A stretch of 64,000 bases of DNA from CAWAHD01 sp963781785 (GTDB taxonomy: Bacteria > Planctomycetota > Planctomycetia > Isosphaerales > Isosphaeraceae), in contig CAWAHD010000001.1 of NCBI GenBank assembly GCA_963781785.1, positions 1,116,001-1,180,000 of the forward strand, given 5' to 3'. The notes under the pieces are model-generated. The model was not told the DNA's origin. It did not search any database and saw only the letters and a list, made by a program, of their open reading frames with translations. Numbering within the stretch: the first letter of the stretch is position 1; each line of letters opens with the position of its first letter. A program made the position numbers and the translations under genes. Below, in pieces: positions 39,273 to 48,342 of the stretch.

Positions 39273-39667
39273 ATGCCAAGGACTGCTAGAGTCGCGCTTG
39301 GTGGACAGGTTTATCACGTCCTGAACCGATCGGTCGGGCGGATGCATATGTTTCGCAAGGATGCCGACTTCGAGGCGTTCGAGCGGGTGATGGTGGAGGC
39401 ACACGATCGGCAACCGATCCGCATCCTGTCGTATTGTGTCATGAGGATGAGATCAGGGCTTCGCTGTCAACATGGCCGGTGGAACGCCCCACGAACTGGA
39501 CGGCTCGCTTGAGCGCACCGCTGACGACCAAAGAACGAGACCGACTGCGCCTGAGCATGGAGCGAGGACGACCCTACGGCGACGACGAGTGGGTACGGCG
39601 AACGCTAAAAGAGCTTGGCTCGGAGCACACCGTCCGCCCGGAGGGACGGCCGCGCAAGGTAAGCTAG
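39273..39667 (+). pseudogene. REP-associated tyrosine transposase (RAYT), internal deletion
   Basis: The N-terminus begins MPRTARVALGGQVYHVLNRS and runs to ..RPIRILSYCVM, typical of RAYT proteins. A second frame gives the C-terminus: WPVERPTNWTARL, ERDRLRLSMERGRPYGDDEW and RPEGRPRK. The middle, which in intact relatives holds the PNHWH motif and the catalytic Tyr, is missing: roughly 100 codons are gone and the two ends meet at about 39440 in different frames. It is therefore inactive. It sits next to the REP array at 38600-38839, whose hairpins are the type of target mobilised by this family. Confidence 0.8.
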
Positions 39668-40079
39668 CCTGGGAGCGATCGAGTTCGCCAAATTCGTGCA
39701 ACACCGGAACGCAAAACTGTCCGCGGCCCCGTTTCTTTCCCGTTTCTTTCCCCACGGAGATGGGAAGCCACAGATTCACACTGATAGACACTGATCAAAG
39801 ATGGTCAAGGCGTTTCAACCACGGAAGGCGCTGATCGACACGAAAAATCAGGCCTACCCGGCATTTCGGTGAGGCTTTAAATCAGCCATTGCGTCCTGGG
39901 GCTATTCCTGCTTTCCTGCGTTCCTCATGCTGCGTGAGCGCGGCTCCGGTCCGAGAGCGCAACAGAGTCCGCTGTTTGCCGGTTGTGCCGGATGGACCGC
40001 CTCACTCGATCCCGTTGGTCGTTCCTCTCGCCGGCTTTCTTCATCAGCCCCCACCGCCCGAGACGTGTCCCCGTATTGA

Positions 40080-40107
40080 TTCATCCTTCACCCTTCATCC
40101 TTCATCC
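40080..40107 (+). repeat. TTCATCC heptamer run
   Basis: Four tandem heptamers, three perfect TTCATCC and one TTCACCC. The run resembles that at 8705-8732. Confidence 0.8.
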
Positions 40108-40233
40108 TTTCGTCGCCCCCCTGTCAAGTCTCGGATCGACGCCAGAATTCGCCGTAACTGGAGCGGGAACTTGTGCTTCTATGATCCGAACCATTTCGTC
40201 GAAATTGGGTTCGTTTGTCGCATTTTCGCTCAT
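40102..40233 (-). CDS. Tentative small protein or remnant
   Basis: A 43-residue frame beginning MSENATNEPNFDEMVRIIEA. The NATNEPNFDE phrase recalls a segment found in some planctomycete hypothetical proteins related to the lineage-specific family, but I cannot confirm it. No ribosome site is clear. Confidence 0.2.
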   Translation of the reverse strand: MSENATNEPNFDEMVRIIEAQVPAPVTANSGVDPRLDRGATKG

Positions 40234-40596
40234 TTCGCCCCGGTCGGTCATCGCACCACCGTACGTCGGGACGGCGGCGGCATCGCTCACACGATCGTGC
40301 GGCGTTCCCGCCAAGAACCGGTTGACGCTCGTCGTCGATCCCACGCAGTGAGGTGAGGAGTCAGCGCCGACAATGGCCCATCTACTGAATTCTGACACAC
40401 AAGCTCGCCGCGGGCTACTTTTTGCGCCGCTTTTCTCAGGCCCGTAATCGGATCAACCCGGGCGGCAGGCATGGCCGCGCCGACGGTCGGAATCGGGAGC
40501 GGGCGGTGAGTGTTCGTATCCAGCGGCTATCGTGTCTTCGAGCACTCGCCGGCTTACCCGGTAACACTCGCGCGGGTCTCGACGAAGAGGAGCAGA

Positions 40597-40790
40597 GACA
40601 CGAAAAAACGGTAGACAATCTAGCCACAGATGCACACAGATGCACACGGATAAGCCAAGCGAACGAGCGGGTGATGCAGACAGACTGACAGGGACACACC
40701 GATCTAGAAGGACCCGATCGCGCGTGCCGATCCGTCGGCCAACGGCGCAAGGGCGATCGGGCGGCAGGCTCGCTTGACGGTTTACGCTGG
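40597..40790 (+). repeat. Direct repeat copy 1 (194 bp)
   Basis: The left copy of a 194-bp repeat whose other copy is at 42038-42231. They align without gaps and I count about 11 differences (roughly 94% identity). Both contain GCCACAGATGCACACAGATG and lie outside the nucleotidyltransferase/antitoxin-like gene pair. Confidence 0.9.
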
Positions 40791-40892
40791 CGTTCCGCGT
40801 TCCGGGGACACCATACCTAATCAGTGTCGGGTTTCTGGAGCCCGGCGGACGCAGTCGGCTTGCGGGTTGGTCGCGGCTCTACGAACGAGAGA

Positions 40893-41744
40893 TCAGCGGT
40901 CGACGGCGTTCGTGGCAACATGAATCGCCTCCTTGTCGCGGCGATCGATGTCTTTACGGAAGAGGATGTAGCGACGCCGCAGAACCTCTGCTAGCGCGAT
41001 ATGAAGCGACGAGCCGGGTTCGAGTCGTCGCAATCGATCGAGGACGACCGGCTCGATGGCAAAGGACGATGCAGGAGACAACTCGGTCTGCGGGCAGAAT
41101 GGAATCAGGTACGACTGGGTGATGGGATTCGTCGTCGCAGCGAGCGCGGCGGAAATCGCGTTCGCATCGGCGAATACACCGTGCTGAAGGTAACCTCCGA
41201 ACCCCGCTCGGCTACGAAGCTGCGTGAGCGCGGCCGCGAGTTCGACCTCACCGCGGCGCACGCCGGCGAGCAGTCGAAAATCAAGAAAGTCTTCGAGTAC
41301 GCTCACGTCTCGCCAGTCTGCGTCACGTTCTGTTTCCTTGCTCCGGATGAGGTCCGGGAGGCCGAGGAATGCGATTTCGCGGCTGCCGCACCGGCCGCGT
41401 TCGGCGCGGGCCAAGAGTTCCGCGTGCGACGCCAGGAGATGGTTCTCGCGCGAGAACTCGAGCCACTCATCCTTCCCGTCAGGCAGCGACCCGATGCGAA
41501 ATCGCCGAAACGCGTGGGCCCGCCAGGACGGTCCCTCGATGGCGGGTCGACCGCCAAAGAGCCCAGTCGAGCTCAACCGCGTGGCGAGGTCGTCCCACTG
41601 GTCGGGGGAGACCTTCAGGTCGAAGTCGTTCGTATTGCGGGCAAGCCCGTAAAACCGGACGGCGTGCCCCCCCATCACCAGGCAGGACACGCCCACCGAT
41701 TCGAGAGCGGTCACGATGTCACCCAGCCGCTCCTCGGGGGTCAT
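40893..41744 (-). CDS. Nucleotidyltransferase-like protein (AbiEii/MNT class), toxin candidate
   Basis: A 283-residue cytosolic protein. The GGHAVRFYGLARNTNDFDL segment is the hallmark of the nucleotidyltransferase fold (GG..., then DxD-type Asp residues). The rest is helical with SKETERDADWRDVSVLEDFL, where related proteins carry the Lys of the C-terminal domain. AbiEii-type toxins transfer nucleotides to targets, but the target here is unknown. Its ATG at 41744 overlaps the stop of the small upstream gene as ATGA, which implies translational coupling and a two-gene operon. It lies between two 194-bp repeats. No membrane segments. Confidence 0.6.
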   Translation of the reverse strand: MTPEERLGDIVTALESVGVSCLVMGGHAVRFYGLARNTNDFDLKVSPDQWDDLATRLSSTGLFGGRPAIEGPSWRAHAFRRFRIGSLPDGKDEWLEFSRENHLLASHAELLARAERGRCGSREIAFLGLPDLIRSKETERDADWRDVSVLEDFLDFRLLAGVRRGEVELAAALTQLRSRAGFGGYLQHGVFADANAISAALAATTNPITQSYLIPFCPQTELSPASSFAIEPVVLDRLRRLEPGSSLHIALAEVLRRRYILFRKDIDRRDKEAIHVATNAVDR

Positions 41745-41989
41745 CGCAGATCGTCCTCACGCGGGCGGCTGCCACGCGTGCGGTAGAGGACCAAGAGCGG
41801 GTGGCGCCCCAGCTCGTCATCCGATAACGGCGTCCGGAGCAATTCGGTGACTGCATCGAGAGATGTGTTCAAAACGATCTCTTCCGCTTCGGACACCGTC
41901 CCGGCAGCCCCAGTGACGAGCAATCGTTCCACCGGGTCGGTAAAGTGGCTGAGGAACACATCGATATTCTCGGCTTGGGACTTCTCCAT
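41741..41989 (-). CDS. Small partner protein of the nucleotidyltransferase, antitoxin candidate
   Basis: An 82-residue protein beginning MEKSQAENIDVFLSHFTDPV. It is mainly helical and acidic. The ATG at 41989 (or the one just before it at 41992) is my choice; the frame upstream to 42088 is open but contains the repeat copy. Its stop overlaps the start of the next gene by 4 bp (ATGA). Size, place and coupling fit an antitoxin, but no antitoxin family is recognised, so the pairing is inference. Confidence 0.5.
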   Translation of the reverse strand: MEKSQAENIDVFLSHFTDPVERLLVTGAAGTVSEAEEIVLNTSLDAVTELLRTPLSDDELGRHPLLVLYRTRGSRPREDDLR

Positions 41990-42037
41990 CATGCCTATTC
42001 TACCACAAATGCTCGGGCAGTCCGAGGGCGAGCGCCC

Positions 42038-42231
42038 GACACGAAAAAACGGTGGACAATCTAGCCACAGATGCACACAGATGCACACGGATAAGCCAAG
42101 CGAACGAGCGGGTGATGCAGACAGACTGACGGGGACACACCGATGAAGAACGACCCGATCGCGCGTGTCGATCCGTCGGCCGACGGCGCAAATGCGATCG
42201 GGCGGCAGGCTCGCTTGACGGTTTGCGCCGG
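42038..42231 (+). repeat. Direct repeat copy 2 (194 bp)
   Basis: Right copy of the repeat at 40597-40790, offset by exactly 1,441 bp with no indels. It begins 49 bp outside the start of the small antitoxin-like gene. The DNA from 42232 to 42360 holds no gene. Confidence 0.9.
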
Positions 42232-42360
42232 CTGCATTTCGCTTGATTTCAACGTTCTATCCGCCCGACGTTTTACGCTGGGTCCGGTCCGCCTGTCGTT
42301 CAAATGAAGACCGTTTACCGGATCTGATCCCACGAACTCGAGTGGATTCTTCCAGAGGGA

Positions 42361-43215
42361 TCACGGTGACGGCGGCCATCCCAGCGGATAGCAGCCGTAC
42401 ACGGCTTCATACGCCTGCGCCGTTGTCGGCGCCGGGCACTTCAGAGCTTCCTCGATCGCCTCGCGGTACCCTGCGTCAAGGGATTCACGCAGCTTGGCCA
42501 ACTTCTGATCGTGCTCCTTTTCTTCCTCCTGCTCGGCCAGTGCTTCGGAGGGAGAGTAATTCGCCCAGTCGGGCTCCTGTTTTTGCTCCAGGGCCTCCTT
42601 CAGCGGCCGGAAGTCGATCGCGTGCAACCGCGGAAAGTGGTAGATCCAATCGAGCCGGCGAAGGCGAAGGCGGCGGAAGATCATCTGGTAGACCGGTCTG
42701 AGGTCGGCTCGCTGCGCCACCCAGAGCGTCCCCATGTAGAAATTCATGTAATCGTAATGCTCCGCGCCCGTCTGCCGATTCAAGATATCCGCGAGAAACC
42801 CTCCGCTGGCCCGGAACGAACCGAGATCGAGCACCCGGTGATCGAGCGCAACGACCTCGTGACTGTCGGAGAAAACGTCCCAGAGGCACTGCCCGACCAG
42901 CTCGCGGATTTCCTGTTCAGCCTCGATAGGACGTTCACGAAAGTCTCTGGCGACCTCGTCGAAGGTGGGTTCCGCCGGCACGGGGCGCTGATCGTCCGGC
43001 CTTCGCAGGTTGCCAAGGTTGCGATGGAATCGGACGGCCTCTTCATAGGTTTGTGCCGGTGACGGATGGAAAACGGCCAGTAGCGGCGAATTTTCCCAGC
43101 CGCCTGGTGCAATCTCCTCCAAGACATCCGGGCCGGCGAACCCGTCTGGGTAAAGCCGGTCGAATTCCGCCTCAAGCTCCGCTTCGCTGTAGCGATCCGT
43201 GTCGAAGTTCGTCAT
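42361..43215 (-). CDS. Hypothetical protein at the end of the BREX run
   Basis: A 284-residue soluble, acidic protein. It starts MTNFDTDRYSEAELEAEFDR and contains EQEEEKEHDQKLAKLRESLD, a short charged helical stretch, in its last quarter. I see no nuclease, ATPase or methylase motif and do not recognise the family. It starts 89 bp after the ASCH gene and is in the same direction, so it may belong to the BREX transcript or stand apart. It has a normal codon pattern and an ATG start. Confidence 0.55.
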   Translation of the reverse strand: MTNFDTDRYSEAELEAEFDRLYPDGFAGPDVLEEIAPGGWENSPLLAVFHPSPAQTYEEAVRFHRNLGNLRRPDDQRPVPAEPTFDEVARDFRERPIEAEQEIRELVGQCLWDVFSDSHEVVALDHRVLDLGSFRASGGFLADILNRQTGAEHYDYMNFYMGTLWVAQRADLRPVYQMIFRRLRLRRLDWIYHFPRLHAIDFRPLKEALEQKQEPDWANYSPSEALAEQEEEKEHDQKLAKLRESLDAGYREAIEEALKCPAPTTAQAYEAVYGCYPLGWPPSP

Positions 43216-43304
43216 CGTCCACCTCGATCGTCCGTGGCACCCTATAGTATGATGCCGCTGACGATCTTCGGTTCGCTTGCGATCCGAGGATCTTCAAAAC
43301 TCGA

Positions 43305-43688
43305 TCAATAGGGCTCGAAGAACGAGGGCTGCGGGTGCCGACTGGGCTTCATCAAGACGTCGGCCCGTCGAGGGTCCTTCAGGTGCCAGGCAAATCCGCC
43401 CGTGGCCTCAGTGATCTCGAAGCAGCCGGCCTGGCTGTGCTCGGAATTCAGTGGCTCGCAGCTCACGATCTCGACCGAACCAACCAGCACGCCACGAGGC
43501 AGGGCATCAACGTCAATTCCTGACTCGGCGGCGATGCGGGCCTCTTCGTCCGGCTCGATGCGCTGCAAGCCGGCGTAGATGTGGACCCGCTCGCCCCTCT
43601 TGTTCGTGCACTTCGGCCTGGCCTCGACCGTCTTCAGGCCACGCAGGATCAACTCTGCCCAGGGCTGTCGGATGCTGAGGGCTCGCAT
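43305..43688 (-). CDS. ASCH-domain protein
   Basis: A 127-residue single-domain protein. MRALSIRQPWAELILRGLKT followed by VEARP is the start of the ASCH (ASC-1 homology) domain, a small PUA-related beta-barrel proposed to bind RNA or modified bases; the family also includes small nucleases and N4-acetylcytidine hydrolases. The GVLVGSVEIV strand and the F-A-W near GGFAWHLKDPR complete the fold. Its ATG at 43688 lies 16 bp after the brxL stop, so it is very likely cotranscribed with pglZ and brxL. ASCH proteins are not standard BREX parts, so this could be an accessory or an unrelated passenger. Confidence 0.75.
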   Translation of the reverse strand: MRALSIRQPWAELILRGLKTVEARPKCTNKRGERVHIYAGLQRIEPDEEARIAAESGIDVDALPRGVLVGSVEIVSCEPLNSEHSQAGCFEITEATGGFAWHLKDPRRADVLMKPSRHPQPSFFEPY

Positions 43689-43704
43689 TGGTTTCTCACT
43701 CCTC

Positions 43705-45732
43705 TCACGTCATCCCCAGCGCCTTCATCGCCGCCGTCATCGGATCGGCGTAGAAAATCGGATCGACCCGCTCTATTACATCACCGGAGACTTCGAGGAA
43801 GTTCCGCTTGTTTTCCAGCGGTACAAGTGCCCGGCGTGCTCCGTTATCCATTCCTACCTGAAGCGGCTCGGACAGTGATTTCACGGACTTGATGTTCCCC
43901 TGGATACTCAAGTCTCCCAAGATCATCAGACCCGGCTGGACCGAGTGCCGTTTCACCGCCGAGAAGACGGCCACGACCAGTGCAATCCCCGCTTCGCACG
44001 GGACGCGATTACTCAGCAGGTCGATCGCCTCCACATGGAAGTCGGTCGTGTCCACCGCTTGGGCAATGCCCATCTTCCCTTTCTGACTCTGAAGATAGGC
44101 GAATGCTCGATTGATCGACTCTCGCATCGGTCCCTCGATGCCCCCTGCGATCTTCAGCTTGCCCGTACCCGGCGCGCAGCCGACCTCGATGCGGTAGAGC
44201 CCTACCTTGCCCTGATCGTCTACCGAGGCGGCGTAAACCGATCCGGGAGCTAGCGGGTCGGTTGAGATCATCTCCTTGCCGCCCTGCTCGGGAACGCCTA
44301 CGAACCGCTCTTCTCGGGACTCGTTGTCGATGTAGCTGAACGAGGTCTGATGGTACTCGAACGAACCCATCTTCTTGAGTTGCTCTTTGACCCGCCTTCG
44401 CCCTTCCAAGGCCATCTCGACCAGCTCACCCAGCTCGTGACATGAAAGCTCACCGTGCGGGTAGAGCAGCTTGACCAGCCCCGAGACCGTCTTGCGAACC
44501 GCTTTCACGTCACGGGCATTGAGATGGGAACCCAGCGAGAAGTGCCGGTCGATGACCTCGGTGAAATTGTGCTTGCGCAGCTCTCGCAGTGCCTCTGCCA
44601 GGTAGTCCACCACGAACCCGTAATGGTCCGTGAAGTACTCCACCCGCATCTTCGGAATCTCCCACCCCGGGATGTAGTAATGAATGCGGTCGAGAAATGC
44701 CATGTCCTCCCGGATCACATCCGGCATGGGCACGAACAGGTGCGACGACCGGACCATCACGTCGACGGGCTGGTTGGTGTTTCCGAACATGGCAATCGAC
44801 GCCTGCCCCGAAAGTGAGTCCTTCCCTCGGGCGAACATCCCCGATTCGCAGTAGGTCTTGAGCGTCGTCACCACCTCCTTGGGCATCTTCTGGAGGTCGG
44901 CGACCTCATCGAAGGCAATGGCGTCCCAGATCCCAACCAGGCCCATCTTGCCGGTCGCCATGTTGTAGAAAAGGTTTGCGACCGTCGTCGGACCAGTCAG
45001 CAGGATCACGTAGGGCGAGAGTTCCTGGTAAGCGTAGCTCTTGCCGGTCCCGCGGGGACCAAGCTCGACGAGGTTAAAATTCGCCTCGCAGAGCGGCAAG
45101 AGGCGAAGCAAGAACAGCAACTTGAGCCGGCGCTCGAAGTGCGATGGCTCGAGTCCGATGCTGCGGATCAGCAGGTCGATCCACTCATCGCTCGTGAACT
45201 GGCCGCGGCACTCGCGATACTCGTCGAAGTCAAAGGTAGCGAGCTGAATGGGCTTGAGACCATCGATCCAGAATGGACTCCGCTTGCCGGTCGCTTCTTC
45301 ATCGTACTGATGGCGGATGTCGACCTGGGCCCAGACGCCCCCCATGAGCAAACGGTCGAAGTCTCGAAGATAATGCTCCGGGATGTGGACGAACTTGTGC
45401 CCGAAGTTGACCAGCTCTGCCCAGTGTTTGTCGTCGTCGGAAAGGTAGCGAACCTTGACCTTGTCGATCAAAGTATGCTTGCCTTTGTCCTTCACGATCG
45501 ACTGCACCTTGTTGGCCTCATCGGGCCTGACAAAGTTCGACGTCAGCGTGTTGTTGACGACCCGGAGCCCGGCGTCGATGGCGGCCGGGTCGTCGGTGGC
45601 GCAGTACTTGCCGAGCAGGTACTCGAGCACGAAGACCGGGACGTTGGCACCGACCTTCACCTTGCGGACCAGGTCCTTGCGGACGACTTTGCCCGCGAAG
45701 ATGGTCGTCGATTTCTTGTCCAGTTCCGGCAT
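43705..45732 (-). CDS. brxL: BREX protein BrxL (AAA with Lon-like C-terminal domain)
   Basis: Core protein of type-1 BREX phage defence, a ring-forming AAA ATPase thought to act on DNA. The 675 residues include the N-terminal part LDKKSTTIFAGKVVRKDLVR, Walker A ELGPRGTGKSYAY (about 225-232), and Walker B AIAFDEVADL (about 272-279). The last 150 residues have the Lon protease fold. The place of the Lon catalytic Ser (GPSAG) reads PCEAGIA (579-582), that is Glu, although a Lys-containing GNIKSVKSL follows. It is 12 bp after pglZ and shares its operon. Confidence 0.93.
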   Translation of the reverse strand: MPELDKKSTTIFAGKVVRKDLVRKVKVGANVPVFVLEYLLGKYCATDDPAAIDAGLRVVNNTLTSNFVRPDEANKVQSIVKDKGKHTLIDKVKVRYLSDDDKHWAELVNFGHKFVHIPEHYLRDFDRLLMGGVWAQVDIRHQYDEEATGKRSPFWIDGLKPIQLATFDFDEYRECRGQFTSDEWIDLLIRSIGLEPSHFERRLKLLFLLRLLPLCEANFNLVELGPRGTGKSYAYQELSPYVILLTGPTTVANLFYNMATGKMGLVGIWDAIAFDEVADLQKMPKEVVTTLKTYCESGMFARGKDSLSGQASIAMFGNTNQPVDVMVRSSHLFVPMPDVIREDMAFLDRIHYYIPGWEIPKMRVEYFTDHYGFVVDYLAEALRELRKHNFTEVIDRHFSLGSHLNARDVKAVRKTVSGLVKLLYPHGELSCHELGELVEMALEGRRRVKEQLKKMGSFEYHQTSFSYIDNESREERFVGVPEQGGKEMISTDPLAPGSVYAASVDDQGKVGLYRIEVGCAPGTGKLKIAGGIEGPMRESINRAFAYLQSQKGKMGIAQAVDTTDFHVEAIDLLSNRVPCEAGIALVVAVFSAVKRHSVQPGLMILGDLSIQGNIKSVKSLSEPLQVGMDNGARRALVPLENKRNFLEVSGDVIERVDPIFYADPMTAAMKALGMT

Positions 45733-45744
45733 CGCAGCACCGCT

Positions 45745-48339
45745 TTACATGATGTTGGTCACTTCGATCTTATCCATGTTAGCGAGTTCCGCCCCGCTGG
45801 TCGTATCCAGCAGGCTGATGGAAACCGTCTTTTGACCGATTTGCTCCACCTCGACCATGAGCGTCACGGTATTGGGCTCGATCTGCTTCGCGTCGGCGGT
45901 CGCAGGCCGAAGCTGCACATCGCCGGTGGCCGGCTCGAATCCGTAGGAAGCGCTGACCGGCTCCGATACGCATTTGCCTTTGGCTCGAATCTCCACACGG
46001 ACCTTGGGCGGCTCGACTCCAAAGAGCCCGCTCGCTTGGCCCGAGACCTGAACGGAGAAGTACCGGGTTGAGAGCTTCCTCGATCCAGGCGCCAAAGTCC
46101 ACGAAATGCCGGTGGGCGGAGCCGCCAGGCCCCGAGCCGCCGGTGTCATGACGACGATGGGGATGATCAGTTCCTGCGGCGAGAGACCGCCGTGGAAGTA
46201 GGCTCTGGCGCCCCCCTTGGACTTGAAGCACGCCAGGGTCCACGGCGTCGCGATGTCAAGGTCGCTGTCGATTCCCAGCGACGCAAGCGACGTGCGCAGG
46301 TACGACGGCTCAGACGTCCCTCCCACGCCCAGCCAGACCCGCCGGTGCAGATCGGCCGTGTCGCCGCCGGGAGCTTCGATTTTCATGTCCTCACCGATCT
46401 CTTCGCCGAAGAGATGACCATGGTCGGCGGTCAAGATGATGGTCTTGATCCCGAGACCGGCGAGCACGCGGAACCCGCGCCGGAGGTCATTGAGCACGCC
46501 GTCCATCTGCCGGCGTGTGTGGTGGATATTGTCTCCCTCGCCAAGCTCGTCGATCTCCTGTGACGTGATCAGAACAAGCTGCGCGGCTGCGATGCCATCC
46601 TTCACGCGTTTGGGCGGCTTGGGGAGCAAGTCGTCGAGCTTCGCATCAAAGACGGGGACACCCGCATGTTCCTTGAGAAAAGCGACTCGGTCCATGCGGT
46701 TCTTGATAATCGACCGATCGATTTGCAGGCCAAGCTTTCCACTTCCGACTGCGACGACCTTGGCGGACTTGCCAGCCCGCGGCAGCAGGGCAGCCATTCC
46801 AATCTCGGTGATCGTGGGAATGGTGCCGAGCGCTGCTTGAACCGTCAGTTCGAAGTCGCTCTCCAGCAGCCCCGCCAGCTCGCGGGCCATCTCGAACCGC
46901 AGGGCGTCGACCCACACATACGCAATTCTCTTATCACGGAGCTCTGGCCTCACGTGCGTCTCAAACACGTCGAGCTGCCGGGGCAACCCGGCGATCGGAT
47001 GCTTGGCCTTGCTGAACGCCGTGACGAAGTGCTGCGCCAGTGCCGAGCCGACCTCGGCGTACCGCTGCTCGGCCCGAGTGATGAGCTGGTCCAGTGCGTC
47101 GTGCTGCCCATCGGCGGGGAAATCGAAGTTGTATTTCCGCGTCTCCATGTGCCGGTGGTGCGTGTCGAGCAAGCACCACGGCTCGTCGTCGCCGGCGTAA
47201 GCCTTGACGAGCTCCGGAACGGTCTTCGGAGCCGTCTTGATCGCCTTTTCCACGCGGTCGGCCTCGATCAGAACCCGGGCGGCCGAAGCGACGAGTGCCC
47301 AACGAGCTTGAACCGCGGGGAGCACATCGGCCCAGAAGCGGGTCATGCGCCGCTCGGCGAGATGGAGTAGTTCCGGAGTTGCCGCCTCGACAAGTGTTTT
47401 CTCCGCATGGGCCAGCAATAGCCGCTCGACGCAATGGAACGTCTCGTTGTCCTCGAGCCTCTCGGTGGCAAGGTCGAGCTGACCCAGGGCGAGCTCGTGT
47501 TCGACTTTGTTGGCTGCGGCCACGTAGCTTTCTCGCACGTCCCGATCATTGCGCCAGGTTCGAGCGAGTCGTACACAGACTTCAATGCCGCCCGGGCTGT
47601 GTGCCACGGGAACCGACGAAAGCTTGGCCGGCACCTGGTTCCGGAGCGCGGCGAAGAGATCGGTGAGCAGGACGTGCCGCCTCAATTTCATCCGCCAGAC
47701 TGGCAGGCTGTCCGCCGCGGGTAGTTCGATATCGAAGCTGATCTGGAGGAGGCGGCCAAGCTGCGGGGCGGCGTCCTTTTTGCCGATCTGGTCGTCGTGC
47801 TCGTCGCTGTGCAAAAAGGCGAGGGCGACCTCCTGGGGGTTGGCTGATCCGAAGATCAGCGCCAGGACGCCGGTCGAGAGATCCTTTCCCTTCTCGGCCA
47901 GCTCATTGAGGTCGGCCAGCGACAGCGTGCCCGCCTCGACTTGGCGCTCGATGTCGGCGACCTGGTCCTCACCGAGTATCGGTTTGAGAGCGTTGCGGCC
48001 AACCACGGACAGCCGCGTGTTGCAGACGGGGGGTTGCTGCCGGGGCTGCATGATGACGCCGGCACTTTCGAGCTCGACCAAGGCGCTGTGGGTCTCGGTC
48101 CGTTCAACGGGCACGTAGACGAGCAAACGTGGCGGCTGCAGCTCGTTCAAAAGCGGGTCGATCTCACGTCGAAGCTGGAAGAAGGAACCGTCGTAGTTGG
48201 CGATTGTTGTGTCTGGGAGCGCAAGGCTGGCGGCCGCGTGCTCGTAGTCGCCCTCGGGGTCATACCAGACGACAAGGCCATGGTCGTCAACTTGCTTGGC
48301 GATCTGTTGGAGCAGGTATTCGGTCACGATTCCAGGCAT
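45745..48339 (-). CDS. pglZ: BREX protein PglZ (alkaline phosphatase-like)
   Basis: Core BREX subunit of the alkaline-phosphatase superfamily; in recent work such proteins act as nucleases or phosphodiesterases. The 864-residue length is typical of type-A PglZ. The metal site is visible: VWVDALRFEMAREL (477-484) and LTADHGHLFGE (637-642). The first 400 residues are helical; the C-terminal 100 form a beta-domain. Its ATG at 48339 is 3 bp from the stop of the AbiEii-like gene, and brxL follows 12 bp later, so these genes are cotranscribed. It is separated from pglX by 5.7 kb of other modules. Confidence 0.93.
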   Translation of the reverse strand: MPGIVTEYLLQQIAKQVDDHGLVVWYDPEGDYEHAAASLALPDTTIANYDGSFFQLRREIDPLLNELQPPRLLVYVPVERTETHSALVELESAGVIMQPRQQPPVCNTRLSVVGRNALKPILGEDQVADIERQVEAGTLSLADLNELAEKGKDLSTGVLALIFGSANPQEVALAFLHSDEHDDQIGKKDAAPQLGRLLQISFDIELPAADSLPVWRMKLRRHVLLTDLFAALRNQVPAKLSSVPVAHSPGGIEVCVRLARTWRNDRDVRESYVAAANKVEHELALGQLDLATERLEDNETFHCVERLLLAHAEKTLVEAATPELLHLAERRMTRFWADVLPAVQARWALVASAARVLIEADRVEKAIKTAPKTVPELVKAYAGDDEPWCLLDTHHRHMETRKYNFDFPADGQHDALDQLITRAEQRYAEVGSALAQHFVTAFSKAKHPIAGLPRQLDVFETHVRPELRDKRIAYVWVDALRFEMARELAGLLESDFELTVQAALGTIPTITEIGMAALLPRAGKSAKVVAVGSGKLGLQIDRSIIKNRMDRVAFLKEHAGVPVFDAKLDDLLPKPPKRVKDGIAAAQLVLITSQEIDELGEGDNIHHTRRQMDGVLNDLRRGFRVLAGLGIKTIILTADHGHLFGEEIGEDMKIEAPGGDTADLHRRVWLGVGGTSEPSYLRTSLASLGIDSDLDIATPWTLACFKSKGGARAYFHGGLSPQELIIPIVVMTPAARGLAAPPTGISWTLAPGSRKLSTRYFSVQVSGQASGLFGVEPPKVRVEIRAKGKCVSEPVSASYGFEPATGDVQLRPATADAKQIEPNTVTLMVEVEQIGQKTVSISLLDTTSGAELANMDKIEVTNIM

Positions 48340-48342
48340 CAG

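Larger units (their letters stand above)
39668..40596. other. Gene-free region
   Basis: About 930 bp without a secure gene. It holds a heptamer run (40080-40107) and ends at the first 194-bp direct repeat. Open frames on both strands lack ribosome sites and recognisable domains, apart from the tentative 40102-40233 frame. Confidence 0.45.

Noticed and set aside
40620..40655. Short tandem GATGCACACA as a separate microsatellite
   Set aside because: It is part of the longer 194-bp direct repeat and occurs in both copies.
45139..46071. Long plus-strand frame antisense to brxL and pglZ
   Set aside because: It mirrors two clear core genes and has no family features or ribosome site. Similar long mirror frames (34168-35349 in leuS, 56230-57459 in pglX, 32180-33676 in the Hsp70 gene) are typical of GC-rich DNA.
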